64,000 nt of DNA. It comes from Saccharina japonica. Taxonomy: Eukaryota; Sar; Phaeophyceae; Laminariales; Laminariaceae. Position numbers and translations under genes: made by a program. The stretch lies in assembly GCA_008828725.1 (NCBI GenBank), contig MEHQ01002413.1:329401-393400 (forward strand), in the 5' to 3' direction. Below the pieces are notes generated by a model. It was not told the origin of the DNA and did not search any database. It saw nothing but the letters and a program-made list of their open reading frames with translations. Of this stretch, positions 62,701 to 63,956 are shown in pieces (the stretch's first letter is position 1; each line of letters starts with the position of its first letter).

Positions 62701-63956
62701 ACCAATACCGACGGCAGATGGTGCTCGTCTTCAAAACCGACGGGACTTCCATTTTCGCTGCTCCGCGCTATGCAATTTACCGACATCTAACCACAAACAA
62801 CCGACGTATATATCCACCACTACCGACGACTCCCTTTTTTTTTTCCCCCCGCCAAAGCGATCAGCAGATTATTGATATTTCATGGCGTTACGTTTCCGAC
62901 ACTCCTGAAACCTCAAAATACCGACGTATATACTATCCACCACTACCGACGGCAGGTGGTGCACTCCTTTCGAAAAGACGGGGCCTCGATCGTGGACCAC
63001 CACACCGCCTCCCAGCAGTTCATGACCCACGATCTCCGAGAGAAGAGGGAGGGGCGGGAGTGCCCCGCGCAGTGGAGCTGGATCGTGCCTCCCCTTGGGG
63101 GGTCGCTGACAAGCGTCTTTCACCACGAGATGCGTCACTTCAACAAGGACCCCCGATTCGTGTACCAGGTTAGCGCTGGATGGGATGGGGGCGGGGGATG
63201 TTGGATGAGGTAGGGGTGGGGGGAGGAGGTTTGTTGTTGCTGTTGTTGCGGTTGTAGTTCTCAAATGAACGAATGGGGGATGTGTGTGCTTCGTTTTCAT
63301 GCATGGCCGTAGTCGTAAGACCATATACCCTCGTATCCCTACAATGCCGGGACGGAGCATGTCGGGGTTTCACCGACCAGGCAGGGGGGGGGCTACTCAT
63401 GTGTTGGTTACTCATGTGTTGCCTGCCTACGTAAATCATACTTGAGCATATTGAACACGCATCCCACCGCTGCTAGAACCCATGAACGCTTTTATCAGTA
63501 TGTTATCCTTTCTTTAACAATTCTGGATGCTCGCCGTTACGCGGCATGCTCATCCCCTCCCCCCTATACGCCTCCACGTAGACTAAACCCTACGGATGTT
63601 TTTTTTCTGTTGTACGAAGTATAAGTGTATTGATTTTTCCAGGCCTAGATGTGCGCTGCTAAGCGCTGTACCCACTTCCCCACCCCCCCTCCCCCTCTCG
63701 GATACGCCTCCACCTCCTCTAAAACCTACGCACTTTTGTATACCTTGTAATTGTTTTGTGTGCAATTGTTTTCCTTATATCCCAGGCCGAGATGTACGCT
63801 GTCAAGCGGTCTACCCACTCGCCCGTCAGCTCTGGTGCCGCCGAGGTGGGCAAAGTGCAGCGGAAGCGAGTGTTTGTGCTGTACGGCTCGGAAACAGGAA
63901 CGGCGGAGGGGTACGCCTACCAGACGGCGGACAGGCTTCGCTCCTTCGACTGCCAC
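8106..63956 (+). CDS. NOS: Globin-nitric oxide synthase fusion gene (21 exons seen; continues past right edge)
   Basis: This entry spans the whole split gene; exons are listed separately. The predicted product so far is about 1,190 residues. Domains in order: low-complexity N-terminus (about residues 1-205), beta-rich module (about 206-256), Pro/Thr linker and second module (257-370), basic linker with Ala run (371-475), globin-like domain lacking the proximal His (about 476-633), haem globin (634-769), NOS oxygenase (770-1134), linker and FMN-binding start of a flavodoxin domain (1135-1191). NOS makes NO and citrulline from L-arginine, O2 and NADPH; a fused globin could oxidise NO to nitrate or sense O2/NO. 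The exon chain closes in phase at every junction: intron phases in order are 0,0,0,2,0,0,0,0,0,0,1,2,2,0,0,2,1,0,0,0. The oxygenase and haem-globin exons are certain. Exons 1-3 are less certain, and small exons may be missed in the giant 5' introns. The remaining FMN, FAD and NADPH modules should follow to the right. Confidence 0.9.
11538..11870 (-). repeat. Dispersed repeat C, copy 2, with nested poly-C element
   Basis: Reverse-strand copy of repeat C (CGACGAGGGAAGAAAG ... CTCGCGATAAGAG, then CCCCCGGATGG). It is interrupted at about 11,622-11,700 by a poly-C SINE-like element (G run then TACTCATCTGTTTC). The insertion is therefore younger than the host repeat. Confidence 0.75.
12128..12215. 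mobile_element. piggyBac-type MITE, degraded
   Basis: TTAACCCCTTGAGAATTGG, then ACTACTTGGAATTAGTGTG, then GCAGTTCTG. This matches the family in reverse orientation but the right end is lost. Confidence 0.6.
12335..12535 (+). repeat. Dispersed repeat C, copy 3
   Basis: Full-length forward copy: CATCCCATTTATTTCC, AACTCAGATCCGGGGTC, TCGCGAGAAGG, TTCCCTCGTTTGACTC. Confidence 0.8.
15480..15600 (+). repeat. Poly-C-ended SINE-like element end and CT-rich tract
   Basis: The element tail (GACTACGACCATGCATGAAA, then ATGAAGT and a C run at 15,496) is followed by CCTCCCT repeats. The upstream part (GCTCTGTCCCGGCATTGTAG, AGGCGAGGGTCGA) is at about 15,430-15,470. Confidence 0.75.
15700..16340. repeat. 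ATTC satellite with a 180-bp direct duplication
   Basis: ATTCATTC / CATC tandem repeats. Within it, ATGGATAGTGTTCTCACTTA starts two successive units at 16,038 and 16,218 (period 180), the second running to about 16,408. It sits just upstream of the exon 2 acceptor. Confidence 0.9.
16536..16877 (+). CDS. NOS: Exon 2: Pro/Thr linker and unknown module
   Basis: 114 codons, phase 0 in and out. The acceptor follows a pyrimidine tract ending CACAG; the donor is AAG|GTGAGC. The exon opens with a Thr/Pro-rich linker of about 45 residues and continues into an ordered segment ([16 protein letters not shown], then [12 protein letters not shown]). The segment has alternating hydrophobics like a beta-sandwich and two adjacent Cys near the end. 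I do not recognise the fold. High GC at third codon positions matches the NOS exons. In-phase joining to exon 1 supports membership. Confidence 0.72.
16970..17092. repeat. 63-bp tandem duplication
   Basis: Two copies of TTACCATGGTTATTTTTT ... CGGGTATTTATCCCATTTAC ... GTGTTTGGGCGT. Confidence 0.9.
17480..17860. repeat. Repeat D (CAG-containing), copy 1
   Basis: Matches 18,990-19,350: TGTCACACAAACCCCTGC, then GTGTACACATCGGACAC, (CAG)n, and CCTGGGCTGCTTT. The long Ala/Ser frames across both copies result from the CAG run and are not conserved as a protein. Confidence 0.8.
17872..17985. repeat. 56-bp tandem triplication
   Basis: Three units of TTGTTTAAACTTGAGCATAT / GCTATTGTACTAAGTATAGA with a few changes. 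Confidence 0.9.
18545..18965 (-). repeat. Cluster of poly-C SINE-like elements, type A
   Basis: Three reverse-strand copies (starting about 18,550, 18,625 and 18,850). The middle one carries the longest 5' part: after GGAGC it continues through ACCGTTCCTTCTCC, CACCTCCAACAG, CCTGTTTCCATGTATT and GTGGCCACCATCTATCGG. The full element is therefore about 200-220 bp. Confidence 0.75.
18990..19350. repeat. Repeat D (CAG-containing), copy 2
   Basis: Second copy of the family at 17,480. A third fragment (GCGCGTGCGTGTTACACC) lies near 19,860. It includes an interrupted CAG run at 19,145-19,210. Confidence 0.8.
19547..19705. mobile_element. MITE-A copies
   Basis: TAGTAAATAGGACCACATAT and TTAGGACCAAATATTG units followed by TTACTATGGCCCCCCG. 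Two partially overlapping degraded copies. Confidence 0.65.
20196..20840. repeat. Left arm of a 630-bp inverted pair
   Basis: Nearly identical, in reverse, to 23,166-23,795. The arm is a composite: a type B poly-C element, about 300 bp of unique-looking sequence (TATAAATATA, GGTTGGGTTGGCGTCGGTTG, TGTGCGGGACGGAGAACC), and a second, longer type B poly-C element in the same direction. Confidence 0.85.
21655..22290. repeat. 85-bp minisatellite
   Basis: About eight units with TTTCCGAAAAACACC, TTGTTCGGTATTGGC and CCCGTTCTGGAAA, and period varying around 80-90 bp. Open frames across it on both strands are repeat artefacts. Confidence 0.9.
22600..22695. mobile_element. piggyBac-type MITE
   Basis: CTTAACCCATTCAGAACTG on the left; ACACTAATTCTAAGTTG in the middle; CCAGTTATTTTAAGGGT on the right. 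Confidence 0.75.
23010..23165 (-). repeat. Two poly-C SINE-like elements, type A, in tandem
   Basis: G run, then GTACTCATTTGTGTTGCC and CATTTGACCATTGACCACGC up to GAGACGGAGC; then again from about 23,085. The first G run is next to an ambiguous base (23,007). Confidence 0.8.
23166..23795. repeat. Right arm of the 630-bp inverted pair
   Basis: Reverse complement of 20,196-20,840 with few changes. The arms could fold a 3.6-kb RNA or DNA loop. The matching short ORFs on opposite strands at the two arms only reflect this duplication. Confidence 0.85.
24640..24905. repeat. Direct duplication with GATCTACAGATAGATC motifs
   Basis: Two copies of AAGCAGTGGACCTTTCAAGG plus CAGATAT.TTTCCGAC, each preceded by repeats of ATCTACAGATAGA. 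Confidence 0.85.
25105..25650. mobile_element. Five MITE-A copies in a row
   Basis: Five head-to-tail elements of about 100 bp each, with GGGGGACCATAATAAA, AATATTGT.AGTAA, ATAGGTTTTTGTG and GTAGGTCCTATTTTCC. This is the densest MITE-A cluster of the window. Confidence 0.85.
26150..26410. mobile_element. Two piggyBac-type MITEs
   Basis: Copies at about 26,192-26,274 and 26,318-26,408, each with TTAACCC on the left, ACACTAATTCC.AGTAGTTT in the middle and GGGTTAA or GGGCTTAA on the right. A partial third begins near 26,137. Confidence 0.85.
26560..26730. repeat. ACCGCCTTAT repeats
   Basis: Several copies of GACCGCCTTATAGAGGG and variants. The same core recurs at 37,770-37,915 and 54,595-54,755. 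Confidence 0.75.
26925..27455. repeat. Minisatellite, seven units of 70-95 bp
   Basis: Units begin GTGACAAGCCGACTTAG and include CTTATCTGTTTCTACTGACC and TAATTCCAAGTAGTTTTT. The last motif is shared with the piggyBac-type MITE. Confidence 0.9.
27740..28155 (+). repeat. Dispersed repeat C, locally triplicated
   Basis: Three successive units of about 117 bp, each with GACTCAGATCTGGGG, AAAGGCTCTTCTTCCTCC, CGGTTCGTGCCTTGC and TTTCTATCCTCGTAGTCG. Confidence 0.9.
28250..28340 (+). repeat. tRNA-derived SINE fragment
   Basis: A pol III B-box-like GGTTCGAGTC (28,291-28,300) is followed by TCCGTGTGTGGAGATGG. The same 3' text follows the B box at 48.2 kb on the other strand. T-arm pairing is poor, so it is not a working tRNA. 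Confidence 0.5.
28385..28650 (-). repeat. Dispersed repeat C, with internal duplication
   Basis: Reverse copy: CGACGAGGGAAGAAAG and CTCGCGATAGAAAATG, then two units of GGGGGAGAGAAGCCTACTGC and CGCCCCGGATCTGAATG. Confidence 0.85.
28680..28766. mobile_element. piggyBac-type MITE
   Basis: TTGACCCTTTCAGAACTG on the left, ACACTAATTCCAAGTAGTTT in the middle, GGTTCTTAAGGGGTTAA on the right. Confidence 0.85.
28775..28935. repeat. Dispersed repeat E (inverse copy at 35.3 kb)
   Basis: ATTTTTGGCCAGACTGGAAT ... CACACTATTTTCAGTACAAA ... matches the reverse complement of 35,255-35,425. Confidence 0.8.
29680..30003. repeat. Direct duplication of about 185 bp
   Basis: Two copies of CTGAGAGGCGTGTTTCCAC, CCAGAGTTGGTGATGGAGTC and GACCCTCATACATCATTTT. 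Confidence 0.9.
31360..31870 (-). repeat. Repeat C split by two poly-C SINE-like elements
   Basis: Repeat C halves (GGCAACAAGGGCAAAGAAAG ... and GGCGGGGAGAAAAGACCC ... CGGATCTGAGTTACGCC) are separated by elements at about 31,450-31,700 (type A then type B) and 31,692-31,770 (type A). This nested order shows the poly-C family moved after repeat C. Confidence 0.75.
31890..32130. mobile_element. Two MITE-A copies
   Basis: GGCCATAGTAAATAGAACC to TTTACTATGGTACCCC (about 31,897-31,992), and GGGGACCATAGAAAACAGG (about 32,057-32,125). Confidence 0.8.
32130..32755 (+). repeat. Degenerate 120-bp tandem array upstream of exon 3
   Basis: About five units with TAAACCTA, TAATTCC.AGT.TTTTGTC, GGACCGCAGTCTTAAATGGG and TTACTACTGCACT. 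One unit lies in reverse and one forward after exon 3 (33,074-33,265). Confidence 0.8.
32655..33165. repeat. Inverted duplication containing exon 3
   Basis: About 32,655-32,890 is the reverse complement of 32,924-33,165 around a 33-base spacer. The exon part (121 bases) is identical; the flanking part differs by roughly 10-15%. Confidence 0.9.
32927..33073 (+). CDS. NOS: Exon 3 (probable), within a perfect inverted duplication
   Basis: 49 codons, phase 0 in and out, so it fits between exons 2 and 4. The text includes [20 protein letters not shown], then [16 protein letters not shown]; codon use is GC-rich like other exons. The acceptor is GTGTGCAG; the donor is GTG|GTAAAC, with an alternative GTACCG donor at 33,044 that is also phase 0. 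A second acceptor at 32,898 would need phase 2 and is disfavoured. The same 121 bases occur in reverse at about 32,770-32,890, with no mismatch over 32,924-33,044. Function unknown. Moderate confidence because the exon lies deep in repeats. Confidence 0.55.
33290..33420. repeat. 18-bp ATTGGACTACAGTAGCCT repeats
   Basis: Six or more imperfect units. The same motif recurs at about 36,900-36,990, 49,095-49,210 and 55,800-55,990, each time near AACGTTGATCACTC. Confidence 0.85.
34715..35182. mobile_element. Two MITE-A copies around a 270-bp spacer
   Basis: GGGGGACCTACGAGTAAAT to TTTGCCATGGTCCCC (about 34,718-34,818), and GGGGGAACCACAGTAAGTAG to CTTATTTACTATGGC (about 35,086-35,178). Confidence 0.8.
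35255..35425. repeat. Dispersed repeat E, inverse copy
   Basis: Reverse complement of 28,775-28,935 (CTTTGTACTGAAAATAGTG, ATTCCAGTCTGGCCAAAATA), interrupted by a G run near 35,320. Confidence 0.8.
35650..35742. mobile_element. piggyBac-type MITE, reverse orientation
   Basis: TTCAGCCCCTTAAGAACTGG, ACAAACTACTTGGAATTAGT and TCTGAATGGGTTAA. Confidence 0.85.
35742..36608. repeat. 232-bp satellite, four units
   Basis: Units start AAGGCACATGCCTTATCG at 35,742, 35,979, 36,211 and 36,443 (periods 237, 232, 232) and are about 97% alike. Each holds an inverted repeat, CGGGTCTGATTGGTCGA and TCGACCAATCAGACCCG. The fourth unit is cut short. An inverted piece of the unit start (CACAAAGTTTGTGCCGACC ... GGGCGAGCC) lies at 36,722-36,767. 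Confidence 0.95.
37770..37915. repeat. ACCGCCTTATATCGGGATACC tandem-like array
   Basis: About six units of TATCGGGATACCGCCTTA. Matched by 54,595-54,755, where the flanking text AGGCAAAAACTAACTGCAA is also shared. Confidence 0.9.
38825..38908. mobile_element. piggyBac-type MITE
   Basis: TAACGCATTCAGAACTG, ACACTAATTCTAAGTAGTTT, CAGTTCTTACGGGGTTAA. Confidence 0.8.
39318..39495. mobile_element. MITE-A copies, reverse orientation
   Basis: ACGGGAGGCCATGGTAAATA, ACAATATTTGGTCC and TTTTACTATGGTCCCTCGT. Probably one copy with an internal duplication. Confidence 0.75.
40490..41440. repeat. 96-bp minisatellite, ten units
   Basis: Units contain GGGAAATGTGTTGCTCAAG, TATAGAAAAACTTCGAGGGG, GTCAAGCCAAAAGTC and CAGAGGCGGAGGTAATGTT. 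An isolated unit lies at about 43,253-43,315. Confidence 0.95.
41560..41900. repeat. 115-bp repeat F, first block
   Basis: About four units with CTGCTGCTTTTGGAAACTTG, AAGCATTACACAGC and GCTTGCTGTGTCACACAC. The second block is at 43,485-44,060. Confidence 0.9.
42984..43190. mobile_element. Harbinger-type hairpin MITE, copy 2
   Basis: A 207-bp copy with GGGCCCG and TGGGCCC ends and TAA on both sides (42,981-42,983; 43,191-43,193). The same hairpin (TTTTCATTGGTCAACAC...) is present. Highly similar to copy 1. Confidence 0.88.
43485..44060. repeat. 115-bp repeat F, second block
   Basis: About five units matching 41,560-41,900. Separated from the first block by 1.6 kb that includes the Harbinger-type MITE. 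Confidence 0.9.
44718..44810. mobile_element. MITE-A, left part, interrupted by FB2
   Basis: GGAGGACCGAATAGTGTTAC with an internally repeated AAAAATAGGGAATAGTA. The right part continues at 46,344-46,455. Confidence 0.75.
44812..46343. mobile_element. Foldback element FB2 with 640-bp arms
   Basis: Ends GTCATTTGGGGG and CCCCCAAATGAC. The left arm (to about 45,460) matches the right arm (from about 45,700) at over 90%. The loop holds tandem copies of GGTGATGGGGGAATCAGAAC and GGTGCTTGGTGCTTGG. No transposase found. It interrupts a MITE-A copy, so it arrived later. Confidence 0.9.
46344..46455. mobile_element. MITE-A, right part
   Basis: AATTTCCCTAGTAAATGGG to TTTACTATGGCCCCCCG, completing the element at 44,718. 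Confidence 0.75.
46975..47415. repeat. Degenerate 210-bp tandem repeat
   Basis: Three units with AATAACGCCTCCTGA.ATAT, TTTCCGAGAAAATTCC and GGTTCT or GGTTTTA.GGGCAAG, at about 46,978, 47,150 and 47,350. Confidence 0.75.
47627..47790 (+). CDS. NOS: Exon 4: basic linker with polyalanine run
   Basis: Phase 0 in, phase 2 out. The acceptor is GAGCAG; the donor is GACAG|GTGGGT. It codes for a basic segment ([20 protein letters not shown]), Ser/Thr, a run of 13 Ala coded by GCT/GCC, then [13 protein letters not shown]. The final AG joins the first T of exon 5 to give Ser, and that exact phase match is the main evidence. The role is probably a flexible interdomain linker before the first globin-like domain. 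Confidence 0.8.
47825..48035 (-). repeat. Three poly-C SINE-like elements
   Basis: Reverse-strand type A copies at about 47,825-47,903 and 47,905-47,985, and a short type B copy from about 47,990. Each begins with a G run followed by CTCATGTGTTRCTTG or TTCATGCATGGCCGTGG. Confidence 0.8.
48195..48395 (-). repeat. Two tRNA-derived SINE pieces
   Basis: On the minus strand, GGTGGTCTAACGGGTAACC (A-box-like) and GGTTCGAGTC (B box, 48,199-48,208); then a second with GTAACGGATAGACTG and GGTTTCGAATC (48,316-48,326). The T and anticodon arms pair poorly, so they are decayed or SINE-derived rather than working tRNAs. Confidence 0.55.
49390..49497. mobile_element. MITE-A copy
   Basis: GGTGGACCATAGTAAATAG to CCTATTTACTATGGTCCTCC. 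Ends are near-perfect inverted repeats. Confidence 0.88.
49861..49956. repeat. 96-bp perfect palindrome next to exon 5
   Basis: Two 48-base arms with no spacer (centre at 49,908/49,909: AATTTTTA / TAAAAATT), running out through GGGTTTCTGG and GCGCTGGTG to G and C runs. It lies 42 bp before the exon 5 acceptor, after a poly-C / poly-A / poly-C block (49,746-49,808). Confidence 0.95.
49999..50113 (+). CDS. NOS: Exon 5: globin-like domain 1, first helices
   Basis: Phase 2 in, phase 0 out, 38 full codons after the split Ser. Acceptor TTCTGGCAG, donor CAG|GTGATT. It codes for two amphipathic helices ([37 protein letters not shown]). The spacing LF...P.I....SL resembles the B-to-E region of the second globin (exon 8). 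A 96-bp perfect palindrome and long poly-C/poly-A tracts lie just upstream. Confidence 0.82.
50114..50838 (+). other. Intron 5 with duplicated 3' region
   Basis: It contains a short poly-C element fragment, a piggyBac-type MITE (50,303-50,378), a type A fragment, and two copies of TAACCGCCGG...CCCGTTTCTTTTTCCGTCG (50,561 and 50,728), the second leading to the exon 6 acceptor. A degraded piggyBac-type MITE sits between the copies. Confidence 0.8.
50839..50952 (+). CDS. NOS: Exon 6: globin-like domain 1, E helix and insertion
   Basis: 38 codons, phase 0 in and out. Acceptor CTCTTGCACAG, donor CAG|GTGACT. It codes for [16 protein letters not shown], which aligns with the E helix of the exon 8 globin, followed by about 22 polar residues with no counterpart there, probably a loop insertion. 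A degraded copy of the preceding intron end lies about 170 bp upstream. Confidence 0.85.
51001..51135. mobile_element. MITE-A copy in intron 6
   Basis: ACGGGGGACCATAGTAAATA to AGTCCTACTTACTATGGTC, with a TA microsatellite inside. Confidence 0.85.
51320..51568 (+). CDS. NOS: Exon 7: globin-like domain 1, F-H region, no proximal His
   Basis: 83 codons, phase 0 in and out. Acceptor TTTTAACAG, donor CTG|GTGGGT. The segment from [18 protein letters not shown] aligns without a gap to [18 protein letters not shown] of exons 9-10, an 18-residue match of hydrophobic pattern. In that register the residue four before the Gly is Leu, where exon 9 has the haem-ligating His. The C-terminal half ([20 protein letters not shown]) is helical and leads to the second globin. 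If this really is a globin fold, it probably does not bind haem in the normal way. Confidence 0.85.
51984..52178 (+). CDS. NOS: Exon 8: haem globin, A-E helices
   Basis: 65 codons, phase 0 in and out. Acceptor GCCACCTCAG, donor ACG|GTAAGC. Typical globin text: [18 protein letters not shown] with Pro C2 and the CD1 Phe (codon 52,092). It then runs through [14 protein letters not shown]. The distal E7 position is either the His at 52,125 (29 residues before the proximal His, as in vertebrate alpha globin) or the Leu three residues earlier if aligned to flavohaemoglobins. The pattern resembles single-domain and flavohaemoglobin-type globins. Confidence 0.92.
52240..52760 (+). repeat. Poly-C SINE-like elements in intron 8, including a long type A copy
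   Basis: A reverse type B copy at about 52,270-52,375; then a forward type A copy at about 52,545-52,760 with the extended 5' part (GGGATAGATGGTGGACACAG, GGCGAAACAGGAAGGGGATA, CTGTTGGAGGTGCCTCTATT), the core GCTCCGTCTCGAAAGGGG, and a terminal run of about 19 C. Confidence 0.8.
52816..52896 (+). CDS. NOS: Exon 9: haem globin, F helix with proximal His
   Basis: 27 codons, phase 0 in and out. Acceptor TTTGGAACAG, donor GAG|GTGATT. It holds the F-helix signature [13 protein letters not shown]; the His codon at 52,849-52,851 is the expected F8 haem ligand. It starts the G helix (CSAHAKLSE), which continues in exon 10. Confidence 0.93.
53425..53605. repeat. GATCTGTGT microsatellite
   Basis: About 15 units of TGTGATCTG with variants GCGATCTG and TATGATCTG, in intron 9. 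Confidence 0.95.
54044..54175 (+). CDS. NOS: Exon 10: haem globin, G-H helices
   Basis: 44 codons, phase 0 in and out. The acceptor follows a run of about 21 T; the donor is the weak CAG|GTTGTT. It completes the G helix ([10 protein letters not shown]), has a Ser/Gly/Glu loop, then an H helix with Trp residues ([15 protein letters not shown]), typical of a globin C-terminus. The NOS oxygenase follows directly. Confidence 0.9.
54595..54755. repeat. TATCGGGATACCGCCTTA array, second site
   Basis: About six units as at 37,770-37,915, in intron 10. Confidence 0.9.
54937..55048 (+). CDS. NOS: Exon 11: NOS oxygenase N-terminal segment
   Basis: Phase 0 in, phase 1 out. Acceptor TTATTTTTGCAG, donor AAGG|GTAAGT. 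It codes for [18 protein letters not shown] and a following segment, which matches the helix that begins the catalytic core of bacterial NOS. The animal N-terminal hook with its Cys-x4-Cys zinc site is absent here and in exon 10. Confidence 0.93.
55258..55460. repeat. GATT microsatellite
   Basis: Imperfect GATTGATT and GGTTGATT repeats in intron 11. Part of the same motif extends to the exon 12 acceptor. Confidence 0.9.
55690..55786 (+). CDS. NOS: Exon 12: NOS oxygenase, GTY...ELxxGAR.CWRN motif
   Basis: Phase 1 in, phase 2 out. Acceptor TCTTTCCATCCAG, donor AAA|GTGAGC. It codes for the strongly conserved NOS signature [16 protein letters not shown] followed by CWRNSAK, immediately before the haem cysteine, which lies in the next exon. 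Confidence 0.97.
56091..56210 (+). CDS. NOS: Exon 13: NOS oxygenase, haem-thiolate Cys
   Basis: Phase 2 in and out. Acceptor TTTTCAAG, donor GGGAG|GTGAGA. The second codon (56,092) is the Cys of the CIGRIAW motif, the proximal haem thiolate, followed by the stacking Trp. The segment [18 protein letters not shown] matches the next conserved block of NOS. Confidence 0.97.
56225..56520. repeat. AGCAGY / GGTGGT repeats in intron 13
   Basis: Imperfect trinucleotide repeats. The Leu- and Ser-rich ORFs across them on both strands are artefacts. Confidence 0.85.
56508..56632. mobile_element. MITE-A copy in intron 13
   Basis: GGGGGGCATACAGTAGTTAA to TCCTATTTCCTATGGTCCCC. The left end is degraded. 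Confidence 0.7.
56754..56834 (+). repeat. Poly-C SINE-like element, type A (clear copy)
   Basis: GCTCCGTTTCGAAAGGGATG, CGTGGTCAATGGTCAAATGA, CTAAGGCAAGCAACAAATGA, GTACG and 14 C. A good reference copy of the short form. Confidence 0.88.
56977..57010 (+). CDS. NOS: Exon 14: NOS oxygenase mini-exon
   Basis: A 34-base exon, phase 2 in and phase 0 out, coding for [12 protein letters not shown]. This matches the block that in animal NOS reads SAITVFPQ. Acceptor CTTTTGCAG, donor CAG|GTGTGT. Its short length would be missed by most gene finders; the family alignment supports it. Confidence 0.93.
57434..57698. repeat. Tandem units ending at the exon 15 acceptor
   Basis: Units start at 57,434, 57,550 and 57,650 with GAGTTTGCTTGTTTCACCGC, TATGTTATGCC and variants. 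The third leads straight into the exon 15 acceptor. Confidence 0.85.
57699..57743 (+). CDS. NOS: Exon 15: NOS oxygenase mini-exon
   Basis: 15 codons, phase 0 in and out, coding for [15 protein letters not shown]. The end matches the VWNAQL strand of animal NOS. Acceptor CATAATCAG, donor TTG|GTAAGA. The preceding intron holds two degraded tandem copies of the region before this acceptor. Confidence 0.92.
58125..58395 (+). repeat. Dispersed repeat C in intron 15
   Basis: CAACCCATTCAATATATCTT, CGTAACTCAGACCCAGGG, ATCGCGACGAGG, TTCCCTCGTCGACTCGCG. Interrupted near 58,215-58,285 by a short insert (GTTTCGATCATATCCTCGAT) that also occurs at 29,377, 33,625 and 48,885. Confidence 0.75.
58440..58660. 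repeat. Direct duplication of about 120 bp
   Basis: Two units of GAGTGACTCGATTTAAGAGC / GTGCTCCGACTTAAAAGCGC, with TGACAATCTT and TGCTCTTATYTGYAGT. Confidence 0.8.
58780..59010. repeat. Dispersed 230-bp repeat, second copy
   Basis: About 65% similar to 48,420-48,660; shared blocks include CCATCTGACA, TTTCRCCAATCAAAT and TGGAAGGGTGACAT. It ends 44 bp before exon 16. Confidence 0.75.
59054..59247 (+). CDS. NOS: Exon 16: NOS oxygenase, YAxYxxPDGSxxGD block
   Basis: Phase 0 in, phase 2 out. The acceptor is in an A-rich context (AAAAAAACAG); the donor is GCCAG|GTGATG. It codes for [20 protein letters not shown] and continues through [20 protein letters not shown] and the PPEYA segment. All are conserved NOS landmarks. 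Confidence 0.97.
59248..59570. repeat. TTGAAG minisatellite in intron 16
   Basis: Imperfect repeats of GGTTGAAGTTG with longer units (GGGATTTTAGGTTGAAGCTG, AGGTAAGGGTTG). Confidence 0.9.
59752..59831 (+). CDS. NOS: Exon 17: NOS oxygenase, haem distal pocket and NO gate
   Basis: Phase 2 in, phase 1 out. Acceptor CCCGTTTCAG, donor ACCA|GTGAGC. It codes for [20 protein letters not shown], then AVPSIT. The Ile of PSIT (codon 59,825) aligns with the gate position that is Val in mammalian NOS and Ile in bacterial NOS. Gly replaces the usual Tyr after KW. Confidence 0.95.
59965..60140. repeat. 33-bp tandem repeat in intron 17
   Basis: Five units of CTACGATAGAGGCACTGTAC / CTATTTTTGG. The last unit runs into a dispersed element (TTTTTTGGATGAAATGG...CCTTAACCCAAAATCG) also found at about 22,555, 24,270 and 42,865. 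Confidence 0.9.
60470..60880. repeat. Tandem repeat of about 110 bp in intron 17
   Basis: Four degenerate units with CAATTCGTGGAGAC, TCTCTAGAGCGATATT and GCTTAAGACGCGCGAA. Confidence 0.85.
61161..61231 (+). CDS. NOS: Exon 18: NOS oxygenase, Arg-binding Glu
   Basis: Phase 1 in, phase 0 out. Acceptor TTTTGGACAG, donor GAG|GTAAAA. It codes for [20 protein letters not shown] then MNTE. It holds the conserved GG.....PF.GW..TE motif; the terminal Glu is the residue that binds the guanidinium of L-arginine. Confidence 0.97.
61480..61600. repeat. GTAGATCCAAT repeats in intron 18
   Basis: Three T-rich units of about 70 bp with TTTTTGGCCTT and AGTAGATCCAATNGTTT. Confidence 0.75.
61755..62130 (+). repeat. 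Poly-C SINE-like elements in intron 18
   Basis: A long type B copy (TTGGTGCTAGCAATGTCTGC ... ATGAAGTACCCCC), a type A copy (GCTCCGTCTCGAAAGGG ...) and a short type B end (GTCATGGCATGAAAATGAAG, then a C run). Confidence 0.8.
62239..62367 (+). CDS. NOS: Exon 19: NOS oxygenase helical segment
   Basis: 43 codons, phase 0 in and out. The acceptor is GTGTGTACAG, with a C run further upstream but little pyrimidine tract next to it; the donor is GCC|GTGAGT. It codes for [20 protein letters not shown], then [20 protein letters not shown] and NYA. FWKD....ELN matches the conserved LWKDxxxxEIN block. The start replaces the animal IGxRDxCDxxRYN with a divergent sequence. Confidence 0.93.
62511..62955 (+). 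repeat. Decoy exon 20 array
   Basis: Four tandem units (starts 62,511, 62,658, 62,777 and about 62,894; periods 147, 119, 117). Each carries the intron end TTACCGACG...CCACTACCGACG. Units 1 and 2 include decoy acceptors (CAG at 62,567 and 62,717) and degraded copies of the first 30-40 bases of exon 20. Unit 3 lost its CAG; unit 4 leads to the real exon at 62,956. Confidence 0.92.
62956..63168 (+). CDS. NOS: Exon 20: NOS oxygenase, VDHHTA and W.WIVPP pterin site
   Basis: 71 codons, phase 0 in and out. Acceptor CCGACGGCAG, donor CAG|GTTAGC. It holds [28 protein letters not shown] and FVYQ. The two Trp of W.WIVPP line the pterin site and the Tyr of VYQ is the conserved haem-propionate partner. 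It is preceded by degraded tandem copies of its own 5' end (see findings). Confidence 0.97.
63290..63400 (-). repeat. Poly-C SINE-like element, type B, in intron 20
   Basis: TTCATGCATGGCCGTAGTCG, ACCCTCGTATCCCTACAATG, GGACGGAGCATGTCGG, then a G run near 63,386 that starts a fragment of another copy (TACTCATGTGTTG, twice). Confidence 0.8.
63545..63785 (+). repeat. Decoy exon 21 and duplicated intron end
   Basis: Two units, period 143: TACGCCTCCAC...AAACCCTACG...TTTTTCCAG and TACGCCTCCAC...AAACCTACGC...ATATCCCAG. The first leads to a degraded copy of the exon 21 start at 63,643 with a stop as its second codon; the second leads to the real exon. Confidence 0.9.
63786..63956 (+). CDS. NOS: Exon 21: linker and FMN loop of the NOS reductase
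   Basis: 57 codons, phase 0 in and out. Acceptor TTATATCCCAG, donor CAC|GTGAGA. A short basic linker ([16 protein letters not shown]) leads to [20 protein letters not shown], the flavodoxin phosphate-binding loop (S-x-T-G-T-A) that starts the FMN domain of NOS. No amphipathic 1-5-8-14 calmodulin helix is visible in the roughly 25-residue linker. The gene continues beyond the window. Confidence 0.95.
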
